A DNA stretch of 64,000 bases, taken from Rhodohalobacter sp. 614A. Lineage in GTDB: Bacteria > Bacteroidota > Rhodothermia > Balneolales > Balneolaceae. Shown in pieces: positions 7,662 through 14,993 of the stretch. The stretch covers positions 468,273 to 532,272 of the forward strand of contig NZ_JAKEDS010000001.1 of assembly GCF_021462415.1 (NCBI RefSeq), given 5' to 3'. Positions within the stretch are counted from its first letter, which is position 1. Each line of letters starts with the position of its first letter. A model generated the notes under the pieces. That model worked only from the letters and a program-made list of their open reading frames with translations. It made no database searches and was not told the origin of the DNA. The translations under genes and the position numbers were made by a program.

Positions 7662-10379
7662 CTATTTGATAACAGTCAATTTACGTGAAAGAACCATATT
7701 ACCAGCATTCAACCGATAAATATAAACACCGCTTGAAAGGTTGGATGCATCGAAGTTTACTAAATGCGAACCGGCTTCCATTGTTTGATTGACAAGCGTT
7801 GCTACTTGCCGCCCTACAAGGTCATACACTTCAAGTCTTACATCTGCGGTTTGTGGCAGATCGTAAGAGATTTGAGTAGTCGGGTTAAACGGATTTGGAT
7901 AGTTCTGATTCAATGCGACAGTTGCCGGAATTTCTACAAAATCCCTTGGCTGTGTGGCTATCATAAAACGGTCTGCAGTAGCAAACGTTTTTGCTTTTTG
8001 GGGACTATTCACAGAACACCTGTTAAATTGATCTCCACCAGGAACTTTAGCAACAGCCTCTGTCGAAAACTGGTAACTAAAGTTTTCGTCAATTCGGATA
8101 CTTTCTTTCTTAACCAGGTCGATGAAGTAAAGATCTGCACCAAATGAAAGATCCAGGTCGGTTGCCGTAATTGTGAAATAACCAGAACGAGTTGTTTCCA
8201 GGCTGACAGGAATTTCGAAGGCATCATCGGGAATGGGATAGTGGCCGATATCATAAATGGTGCCGTCTGCTTTTTTCGTTCCCAGCATAGCGTACTCAGG
8301 TGACATGGGCTGAAGTTCGAGAGCATCTGTAATAGATTTTTCTAATGAACCTTCATTAGAAAATTGAAGCCACATTGAATTATAAAGCCCCTCACCATTT
8401 AACTCAAACCGGGCAAAATTACTAAGACTTTTTTCTTTTCCATAAAAAGTACCATCAGTAGCTTTACTGGCATCTCTAAAATCAACCTGTGGATTCGAAC
8501 CGTTATTTTGAACAAAAAATCCCTGAAATGCGGCTATCGTCCCATCATCATTAAAAATATCACCACCACCCGCTGAGGTACCGGTAATCCAGCTACCAGG
8601 GAGGCCACCTGTGGAGTTATCTCCCCCATCTCCGGATTCAGTATTACGATTCCATATATATACCGTCTCAACTACATCTTGAGTAGTTCCTTCAAAAATA
8701 CCATCGTTAGTTGTGGCAATATGCAATGGAGACTTAAATGGATTTCCAAGGAGTGTCCAGCCACTATCATCATCATTCATGGCTGTAAATGTGAGTGGCG
8801 CATTTTCAGAACCGGTGACTGACAATGTTTTATCAAATCCTGTATCAGCGGGAGAATTCGTATAGTCATCATCGGAATAAACAGAAACCAAAAATCCCGA
8901 ACCAGGTGCGATAATATTGCCTAAATCCGGAACCCCTTCCCAATCTCCATCACTTGCACCTGGTTCATCCGGCCAGAGCCACACGTTAGGGTCTCCACTG
9001 GTATAGTCTGCCCCAGGCATTCCCTGGGTCCAAATTGGATCTAATAAAGTTGCATACGTAGTTCCTTCTACTGGTGCAGAAAGCATTCTGTAACATTCAG
9101 CTACAGTTAATAATGTTTCATCGGCTTCAAGCTCAGTACTTACACTAATCATAAAAGCATCTTCCGCAAAGTAGTATTGAAGCAATGGGTCATCTCCATC
9201 GGCATTGGAGGCGAGTAGTAACTGAAGTTCTCCTCCACTCACATCCGGGGTTCCTTCAGTAACACTGTAGTGAACTGCTTCGGCGGGATCTCCTCCTTCT
9301 CCATCGGGGTCAAATGTCCAGTTTGCATCATTGCCAGCCCATCCAAACCCTTCATCGGCGGTTGTTCCGGATCGAACAAAAACTCTGAATGTTAAGCTGG
9401 TTATATTTTCTCCGGTGACCAATACTGAACCGTGTGCAGCGCCATCGGCATCATCCGAACCACCGCCGGCAGACGGTCCATCGTAGTCAAAGCGATCACT
9501 TGGATCGTCTGATGTATTGATAATTTTGTCGTCATCTTCAATCCCCAAAAGAACACTTTCACTCAGTACACTCAATGTTACATCACTTGCATCTCCGTCT
9601 ACAAAATCTATTTCGGCATCAATCAAATCCAACTCAACACTCGCACTATTCCGGTAATTTTGTACAATTGAGGCCCCATTATTTATTGTAGCATCCCAAT
9701 CCGCCCCCAAACCCATGAAATGGATAACCGGGTTCGTGAGAGGTTCAGAAAATTCAATAGTCAGATCGGCTAAATCATAATCAATTGGTACGCCACCACT
9801 TAGCATTGGCTGATTTTGCAAACCACTAAGTGAAGCCACAAGAAATGCACCGTAGTTTGCACTGAGGTCAATCCCCTCTCCAGTATTTCCAGCATCTGTA
9901 GCCGTATAATAACCGTCTGTAGGGTCACTGATATAATTTAAACCTGTGAAAAGAGAATCTTCAATTCCATTTACAAGGTATGTATCGTCCACATAGTTTG
10001 ATCCGCCTGAGTTTGCAAAGTTTACATACCAGCCAAAAGACAGTGGATTTGTGTTGTTCGCCTGCAATGAGTTGTAAGCGGTATTGAAATTATCAATGGT
10101 AATTGTAACCGTAGTTTGCGGCAAGTAAGTACTAAATGTATTCCCTCCCGGATTATTTGCATTCCTTAACAGGTCAAAAGAAACAGTAGTCGCAGGCCCT
10201 GAAGCCGATGCATCACCCACACTTCCAACAGCTGCTTCCAAAGTTTGGGGTTGTGCATATGCGTTCTGAATAGTAATGGTTCCCAAAAAGAGAATGCTTA
10301 CTGCGGCAGAAAAGAGAAATTTAATCCAAAAAACAAGATATGATGAATTGTGTGAGCTTGATAATCTATTATGTCCCAT
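7662..10379 (-). CDS. Large exported protein with T9SS-type C-terminal sorting domain
   Basis: 905 residues. A long signal peptide (about 1-42, ending NAYAQ) is followed by a very Asp/Gly/Ser-rich extracellular region without a fold I recognise. The last 85 residues form a sorting domain: NQNYPNPFNPTTQISYDL, then LEVYDLVGRQVATLV, then GVYIYRLNAG, ending KLTVIK. In Bacteroidota-like bacteria such a domain directs export across the outer membrane by the type IX secretion system. The middle part (about 470-620) has Gly/Trp/Asn-rich motifs (WTLLGNPFKSPL, GFFVQNN) often seen just before sorting domains in long surface proteins. It is the last gene of a minus-strand group with the two lipoprotein paralogs upstream, followed by a strong terminator. 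Specific function unknown. Confidence 0.8.
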   Translation of the reverse strand: MGHNRLSSSHNSSYLVFWIKFLFSAAVSILFLGTITIQNAYAQPQTLEAAVGSVGDASASGPATTVSFDLLRNANNPGGNTFSTYLPQTTVTITIDNFNTAYNSLQANNTNPLSFGWYVNFANSGGSNYVDDTYLVNGIEDSLFTGLNYISDPTDGYYTATDAGNTGEGIDLSANYGAFLVASLSGLQNQPMLSGGVPIDYDLADLTIEFSEPLTNPVIHFMGLGADWDATINNGASIVQNYRNSASVELDLIDAEIDFVDGDASDVTLSVLSESVLLGIEDDDKIINTSDDPSDRFDYDGPSAGGGSDDADGAAHGSVLVTGENITSLTFRVFVRSGTTADEGFGWAGNDANWTFDPDGEGGDPAEAVHYSVTEGTPDVSGGELQLLLASNADGDDPLLQYYFAEDAFMISVSTELEADETLLTVAECYRMLSAPVEGTTYATLLDPIWTQGMPGADYTSGDPNVWLWPDEPGASDGDWEGVPDLGNIIAPGSGFLVSVYSDDDYTNSPADTGFDKTLSVTGSENAPLTFTAMNDDDSGWTLLGNPFKSPLHIATTNDGIFEGTTQDVVETVYIWNRNTESGDGGDNSTGGLPGSWITGTSAGGGDIFNDDGTIAAFQGFFVQNNGSNPQVDFRDASKATDGTFYGKEKSLSNFARFELNGEGLYNSMWLQFSNEGSLEKSITDALELQPMSPEYAMLGTKKADGTIYDIGHYPIPDDAFEIPVSLETTRSGYFTITATDLDLSFGADLYFIDLVKKESIRIDENFSYQFSTEAVAKVPGGDQFNRCSVNSPQKAKTFATADRFMIATQPRDFVEIPATVALNQNYPNPFNPTTQISYDLPQTADVRLEVYDLVGRQVATLVNQTMEAGSHLVNFDASNLSSGVYIYRLNAGNMVLSRKLTVIK

Positions 10380-10522
10380 GGTTAGCTGTTATTAAGATTG
10401 TATGCCCGGGTTAGTGAATCTCCTTCATTGACCCACATATTATATGTATAAAATTAGAAAAGGGGCATGATAATATTTTAACATACCCCTCTCTAAACAA
10501 AGAATTGATAATGGTTTTTTTA

Positions 10523-11167
10523 TTAGCGGTTACCGCCTCCGGTACCACCAATTCCACCGCCTCCGGGGTTACACTCATCAAATTCATTAACATGAATGTA
10601 CCACCACCACCTTTTGCTTTCGCCTTCTTCATCGCCAGCATAAGCGGTTTCAGTTTTCTTAACACTTCCTCCTTTAATTTCGCCAACCACGGCATGGGCT
10701 ACAATGTAAAGATCTTCAAGATCTGCGCTGTCAGATAATCCCAACGAAGCCAGTGAGATTGTATAAGTAATTGAAGTTTGTGCTACACCGAATGTATCTC
10801 CATATGGGAAATGACCGTTTTTAGGGGCATTATTACCGGCCGTTGGCAGATCATTTAAATCTGTTCCAACCCAAAGATGTGTTTCTGTAATTCCCCAGCC
10901 ATTATTTGCATAATAAGTTACATACACATTTTCATCATCAATTGAATATGTAACTGTACCGGCTTCAATTGAATTTCGCCCGGCTTTTAAGATAACCGAT
11001 GTTTCTGAAACACATGTTTCCGCTAATGCCGCATTCTCATAATTGTCGGCATTCAGGCGTGAATCTGCGTTATTTGGGCCCATAACATCACTACAGCCCT
11101 GGGCAAAAACTACTACAAGGACCAATGCACTAATAAAGCTACCAATCCTTTTGTTACTACTTTCCAT
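10523..11167 (-). CDS. Lipoprotein, paralog A of a two-member family ending GGIGGTGGGNR
   Basis: 214 residues from ATG 11167. An in-frame ATG at 11179 is possible, but 11167 places the lipobox Cys (FAQGC) at residue 25, exactly as in paralog B, and gives the same distance to a conserved upstream sequence. The mature protein has a predicted all-beta domain with conserved landmarks: AETC, SYSxDxxNxYV, GWGITExxLxVG, the strand YTISLASLGLS, VGEIxGGS, and a second Cys in FDEC. The tail is Gly-rich and ends IGGTGGGNR. The two shared cysteines may form a disulfide. Function unknown. It lies between paralog B and the 905-residue sorting-domain protein on the same strand. Confidence 0.75.
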   Translation of the reverse strand: MESSNKRIGSFISALVLVVVFAQGCSDVMGPNNADSRLNADNYENAALAETCVSETSVILKAGRNSIEAGTVTYSIDDENVYVTYYANNGWGITETHLWVGTDLNDLPTAGNNAPKNGHFPYGDTFGVAQTSITYTISLASLGLSDSADLEDLYIVAHAVVGEIKGGSVKKTETAYAGDEEGESKRWWWYIHVNEFDECNPGGGGIGGTGGGNR

Positions 11168-11181
11168 ATTTTTAACCATTT

Positions 11182-11311
11182 CTTAGACTTGACTTAAATT
11201 TGACTGCTAAAACAATCATTTTTCTACTCTCAATTATACCCTGATTTAAAACCTTTTCTAATTAGACTTCTCTAACAAAATCAACAACTTATGTATTAGT
11301 TTTTTTTAATT
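11182..11311 (-). promoter_or_regulatory. Conserved upstream region of lipoprotein paralog A
   Basis: Two blocks match the region before paralog B. A 14-bp block (11182-11195, minus strand AAGTCAAGTCTAAG) lies 14 bp from the start codon, and a 39-bp block (11273-11311) matches 12583-12621 at 34 of 39 positions. Protein-coding constraint cannot explain this, so it is probably promoter, leader or a shared operator. It might also be residual identity from a recent gene duplication. Confidence 0.55.
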
Positions 11312-11574
11312 TTTTTTCAAAATCAATCTTTTTTTTAAAATATTTTTTTATCAAAATAGATGATTAAATATATTTTTAAATTCATTCATATAGAGGTGAG
11401 ACATTCAAAAAAGTTATACACTTAATGCTACTTAAGAAGAGAGCCTAAAAACCGATAAACCCTTTTATTCTTTTGGGCAAGAGAAGCTTAATAAAGATAG
11501 AGGAACCTTAAAATATCAGCCTTTAGTTATGAAAGCCCCCAACGCTTGCTGATTCTACTCGTAGATAAAGAAAA

Positions 11575-11598
11575 AGCCTGCAAGTAAACTTGCAGGCT
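11575..11598 (-). terminator. Rho-independent terminator of lipoprotein paralog B
   Basis: Arms 11575-11584 and 11589-11598 (AGCCTGCAAG/CTTGCAGGCT) around a TAAA loop. On the minus strand the hairpin is followed by TTTTTCTTT. It lies 44 bp past the stop of the gene at 11642-12472. Confidence 0.85.
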
Positions 11599-11641
11599 CC
11601 AACATTTATTTAAATTTAGCAGAACTCCGATAGATAAAGTT

Positions 11642-12472
11642 TTATCTATTTCCTCCACCAGTACCACCAATTCCACCACTGCCGGGCTCACACTCATCAA
11701 AATTCTCTACGTGAATTTTAGCTTTTGCAGTCGCTTTCTCAGTTTTGTTGCAATAATATTTTTTCTTACCGCCTTTGTGGTCGTCATCATCCTTGTCATA
11801 TTTGCCTTTCTTGCCCCACTTGTGATCGTCATCATCATCTTTTCCATACTTGCCTTTTTTGCCCCACTTGTGGTCGTCGTCATCATCTTTGCCGTACTTA
11901 CCATATTTGCCTTTCTTGCCTCGGTCGTCGTTATCATATTTACCGTACTTGCCTTTTTTACTTTTACTGCTTTTACCCCACCAGGAGCCTCCTCCGCCCC
12001 AGTAACTTCCACCACTAATTTCACCTACTTCTGCGTATACAGCAATAAAAAGTTGGGAAAGGTCATCGCCAGAAGAAAGACCAACTTCACTTAATGGAAT
12101 TGCAAATTCTAAAGGATCAACTTGTGCGGAATCGTAATCTTCATTTTCAACAAGATTATCTGTGTAAGAACTCTGAGATACATACAAATCAATTTCAGTA
12201 ATTCCCCATCCTTCTATGGGTGTGACAATTACATATATATTATCGGCATCAACAGAATAGGAAATATCGCCTATTGTTTTACCCTTCTTTTTTGTTTTCA
12301 GCGTTAGGGTTTCTCCATCTGTACAGGTTTCTGCCTTAAAGGCATCGTCAAAACCTGCGGAGAGAACATCCTCGCTATATGGACTTGAAACATCACTGCA
12401 ACCATGAATGATAAAGGTTGCGAGCAATAACATCCCCAAAAAGGCAGTTAACTTTTTAATACTTTTTTTCAT
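11642..12472 (-). CDS. Lipoprotein paralog B with Asp/Lys/His-rich tandem repeats
   Basis: 276 residues. Lipobox IIHGC (Cys25), then the same beta domain as paralog A (AETC, SYSVDADNIYV, GWGITEIDLYV, VGEISGGS) and the same tail (FDEC then GGIGGTGGGNR). Between VGEISGGS and the final segment it carries about 75 extra residues (165-240) made of GKKGKYGK and DDDDDHKW blocks. Three tandem units lie at residues 185-203, 204-219 and 220-234. The insert is nearly neutral overall but alternates strongly basic and acidic blocks with His and Trp. Paralog A has only about 20 unrelated residues at this place. The acidic/His blocks could bind divalent metal or mineral surfaces; that is inference. It has its own upstream conserved block and terminator, so it can be transcribed alone. 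Confidence 0.8.
   Translation of the reverse strand: MKKSIKKLTAFLGMLLLATFIIHGCSDVSSPYSEDVLSAGFDDAFKAETCTDGETLTLKTKKKGKTIGDISYSVDADNIYVIVTPIEGWGITEIDLYVSQSSYTDNLVENEDYDSAQVDPLEFAIPLSEVGLSSGDDLSQLFIAVYAEVGEISGGSYWGGGGSWWGKSSKSKKGKYGKYDNDDRGKKGKYGKYGKDDDDDHKWGKKGKYGKDDDDDHKWGKKGKYDKDDDDHKGGKKKYYCNKTEKATAKAKIHVENFDECEPGSGGIGGTGGGNR
11771..11920 (-). repeat. In-frame tandem repeat coding for GKKGKYGK-DDDDDHKW units
   Basis: About three units of 45-57 bp, in frame inside lipoprotein paralog B. On the plus strand the units read as repeated blocks of TCATCATC and TTGCCTTTCTTGCCCCA type. Unit lengths differ by whole codons, as expected for slippage or unequal recombination under coding selection. Confidence 0.8.
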
Positions 12473-12846
12473 GACTTTAAACTTTTACTTAGACTTGACT
12501 TTAGTGAGTGCTACTTGAAAAAACTTTACTTTTCCGGCAAGAATGATAAACCTATTTCAAGTACTTCGTAGTTAGAATTATTTAACAAAATCAATATTTT
12601 ATACATTAGTTTTTTTTAATTAATACATTTTAATATTGATATTTATTATCATTTTTTAATTGAAATTTTCTATATAAATCTTCGGAAAAGACTGCACAAT
12701 GTATTACTGATTCAATATCAGACAGTACAAAAAACACGTGCACAAGACGACCTGTCTAAACAGCAAGTTTTTGATTTTTCAAACTTTGCTTCACAAACCT
12801 TATTTTTAGAACAGAAATTAAAACTGTTCAATTGAATTATTTTCAC
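12473..12846. other. Intergenic region, 374 bp, divergent promoters
   Basis: A/T-rich gap between paralog B (minus) and the small gene at 12847 (plus). It holds the conserved block at 12488-12621. From 12622 to 12846 no further element could be named, though the plus-strand gene must have its promoter here. Confidence 0.6.
12488..12621 (-). promoter_or_regulatory. Conserved upstream region of lipoprotein paralog B
   Basis: The 14-bp block at 12488-12501 lies 15 bp from the start codon and the 39-bp block at 12583-12621 lies 110 bp away. Both repeat the arrangement in front of paralog A with nearly the same spacing. No good TAnnTTTG element is inside; the minus strand reads TTGATTTTGTTA at the end of the long block. 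Confidence 0.55.
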
Positions 12847-13203
12847 ATGAAGTTAGTAGACCCATCAGGCAAAGAAGTAACCAGTAAAGAAAACAAACGA
12901 GCGAAAGAGTTGGAGAAACAGCTCGATTCGAAAATTGAAAAACTACTGGAACCGGTTATTAATAAAATTAAACTGTCGGGAGCTCAATTACCTCAACAGC
13001 AATTTATGCAGCTAACATCTGCCGGGCATCAAATGTTATTTAACAGGATTGTCTTTAATCTTTTGATTAAATCAGGCGTGGAAGATATTTCCGAAGTTCT
13101 TACGGAAGATGACATTGAAGAACTCTCCACAAGTCTGAAAAACCAGTTACAGATTGTAGACCCTTCGGAACAGGGAGGAAATGCTCCTGACAATCAGCCT
13201 TGA
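12847..13203 (+). CDS. Small hypothetical cytoplasmic protein
   Basis: 118 residues from ATG 12847. A TTG five codons upstream is in frame but less likely. There is no signal peptide or membrane segment. The N-terminal half is a charged helix (residues 12-45, KENKRAKELEKQLDSKIEKL). The C-terminal half contains LTEDDIEEL and ends in a Gly/Asn/Pro-rich tail. The helical character suggests a small adaptor or structural protein; I recognise no family. It has its own upstream region and its own terminator at 13234-13270, so it appears to be monocistronic. Independent transcription and a clean coding frame support a real gene. Confidence 0.6.
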   Translation: MKLVDPSGKEVTSKENKRAKELEKQLDSKIEKLLEPVINKIKLSGAQLPQQQFMQLTSAGHQMLFNRIVFNLLIKSGVEDISEVLTEDDIEELSTSLKNQLQIVDPSEQGGNAPDNQP

Positions 13204-13233
13204 TTTTTCCAACTTTTTTAAACCTTTAATCTT

Positions 13234-13270
13234 AAATCCGCGAAGCTTAGAGAGCCTCGCGGATTTTTTT
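13234..13270 (+). terminator. Rho-independent terminator
   Basis: Arms 13234-13243 and 13257-13266 (AAATCCGCGA/TCGCGGATTT) followed by a run of T. It lies 30 bp after the stop of the small gene at 12847-13203. Confidence 0.9.
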
Positions 13271-13458
13271 TATCCAAAAAACTTCCTCAAACAGTTATTT
13301 CTATTCGTCTGTTTTATGAGAGAACAACTTTAGAAAAAAGATGTAAAACCAATCGCAATGCCAGGACAAAGGCAATCATTCTATCGAAAGAGTGAAACAA
13401 TCATAACTTTCTTTCACTACATTACTTAAACGGAGTTAAATCAAATAGGAGAAAATCG

Positions 13459-14370
13459 ATGGAAACCAATTTCAAACATGCCGTTGTTGCACTGGACCAA
13501 TCCGAAGCGAGTGATATTATCATTGACTCCCTTTCTTATCTGAAAAAACTGGGATTGCAAAAAGTAACGCTTGTTACGGTGATTTCTGTATCGTATAGCG
13601 GAGAGGGCGATGAAATAGACACGTCTCTGCAAGAAGAACAGCTCAACAATTATAAAAAACTTCTTGAGCATAAAGACCTGAAGGTTGAAACGGTTATCCA
13701 GGCTGGATCTTACGCGTTTGCCCCCACAGAAATTATCAAAACGGCTGATGCAAAAGATGCAGATTTCATCATTATTGGAAACCGGGGACAAAGCATGGTG
13801 GAACAAATGCTCTTGGGAAGTACAGCTTCTGAAGTTCTCCAGCGATCTCATTTGCCGGTTTTCCTTATCAATATGGAGATGGAATGGATTGATGAAGATA
13901 AAAATGAGCGGCGGCTGTATGTCACTCAATCATGTGAGAAAGCACTTGATCACGTTCTGCATGCCACTGACTTTTCCGATACGGCGGATCGCGCTTTTGA
14001 GGTTGTCCGGGATTTGGACAAACAAGGAAAAATTGGAAAGATCTCCTTGATTCATGTTCAAGGCCATCATGCTATTGCCCTGAAAGATCCGGTCAGTCAT
14101 GATGAATTGATGCAGAAAAATGAGGAGAACCTGGAAGAAATGCGGAATACTTTGTCAGATCATACTCGTGAAAATTCTGAAATCATTATCACCTTTGGAA
14201 CGGCCGGTAAAGAAATTATCCAGGTGATTGAAGAGCGGGGTGTTACCCTTGTTGTAATGGGCAGCCAGGGCAAAGGCTTCGTTCACGATTTCTTTTTGGG
14301 AGGCGTAAGTAGTCAGGTAACACGCTTTAGCAAAATTCCGGTACTGTTGATTCCGGCGGAAAGAGAATAA
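13459..14370 (+). CDS. Universal stress protein with two UspA domains
   Basis: 303 residues in two tandem UspA folds (about 1-140 and 160-300). The first carries the nucleotide-binding signature GNRG, nine residues, then GST (107-122), so it should bind ATP. The second has GSQG, nine residues, then GGVSS (268-285), a looser version with Gly in place of the Ser/Thr. Proteins of this class act in the cytoplasm in stress survival and energy-state sensing; no single reaction can be given. The start ATG 13459 has an AGGAG Shine-Dalgarno 7 bp upstream. The next gene (14400-14759) faces it and its stop lies 29 bp beyond this one. Confidence 0.92.
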   Translation: METNFKHAVVALDQSEASDIIIDSLSYLKKLGLQKVTLVTVISVSYSGEGDEIDTSLQEEQLNNYKKLLEHKDLKVETVIQAGSYAFAPTEIIKTADAKDADFIIIGNRGQSMVEQMLLGSTASEVLQRSHLPVFLINMEMEWIDEDKNERRLYVTQSCEKALDHVLHATDFSDTADRAFEVVRDLDKQGKIGKISLIHVQGHHAIALKDPVSHDELMQKNEENLEEMRNTLSDHTRENSEIIITFGTAGKEIIQVIEERGVTLVVMGSQGKGFVHDFFLGGVSSQVTRFSKIPVLLIPAERE

Positions 14371-14399
14371 TCTCCGTCAAAACCATCATCAACAAGAAA

Positions 14400-14759
14400 C
14401 TATGCTGCAGAAACTTCTCTTTCCGGTTTTAAGACCGCTTTCAGGAAATATCCAACAAGAGTAGCTGTACCGCCAACCACGGCGGCAATTAAAAAAGTAG
14501 CAAGCAAAATAATCCAGGACGAGCCGACACCCATCATTTCTGCAATGCGGGATGAAAGGATTGATTCGTTCATAATGTCGATGTAGAGAGCCTGTAAAAA
14601 CCAGGCAAAGCCTGTTGCAAGAAAACCGATAAAAAATGCTTTTAGTCCGCTTTTCAAAAACATCGCTCCAAAAATAATGGCAGGAATAATAATTCCCCAC
14701 CAGGGGAAAAAGAGTGTGATCAACCAAGAGCAAAAAAGAATGGCTATAAAAGCACGCAT
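14400..14759 (-). CDS. Small hypothetical integral membrane protein
   Basis: 119 residues with three or four hydrophobic helices (about 3-30, 38-60, 80-112) and a short basic tail (KAVLKPERE). An acidic loop (DIMNESILSSRIAEMMG) lies between helices. No family is recognised. It converges with the UspA gene and diverges from the E2 gene at 14994 across a 234-bp gap. Confidence 0.6.
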   Translation of the reverse strand: MRAFIAILFCSWLITLFFPWWGIIIPAIIFGAMFLKSGLKAFFIGFLATGFAWFLQALYIDIMNESILSSRIAEMMGVGSSWIILLATFLIAAVVGGTATLVGYFLKAVLKPEREVSAA

Positions 14760-14993
14760 CAGAATTATTTTTTGTTAACAGATCCAGTAAAAGTATATCG
14801 TTTTGCGACTAAATCTCAAACCGAAGAAATTGATGTAGTTTGGAAACAGGTTTCACAAATTTTAACGCTTCCGAAATTGAAGGTTAGCAAAGCAGCTATA
14901 TTTTGAACTGAGTATGATTATTCTGATCTTTACAGGTACTTATTTTAAAGGTCTAAAACAGCTTAAAATATCTAATTACAAGGTGGTCTGAAC

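Larger units (their letters stand above)
11168..11641. other. AT-rich intergenic region, 474 bp
   Basis: No convincing reading frame. It holds the conserved upstream block of paralog A (11182-11311), a very A/T-rich stretch near 11290-11400, and the terminator of paralog B at 11575-11598. Nothing else recognised between about 11400 and 11570. Confidence 0.6.

Noticed and set aside
11771-11920. CRISPR-like short repeats
   Set aside because: Units are adjacent without unique spacers and stay in frame in a lipoprotein gene.
11711-12094. Hydrophobic frame on the plus strand opposite lipoprotein paralog B
   Set aside because: Runs of Val, Ile and Phe come from antisense reading of Asp/Lys codons in the repeat; no independent support.
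13441-13929. Minus-strand frame opposite the UspA gene
   Set aside because: Its codons mirror the UspA coding strand and no start or family signature is present.
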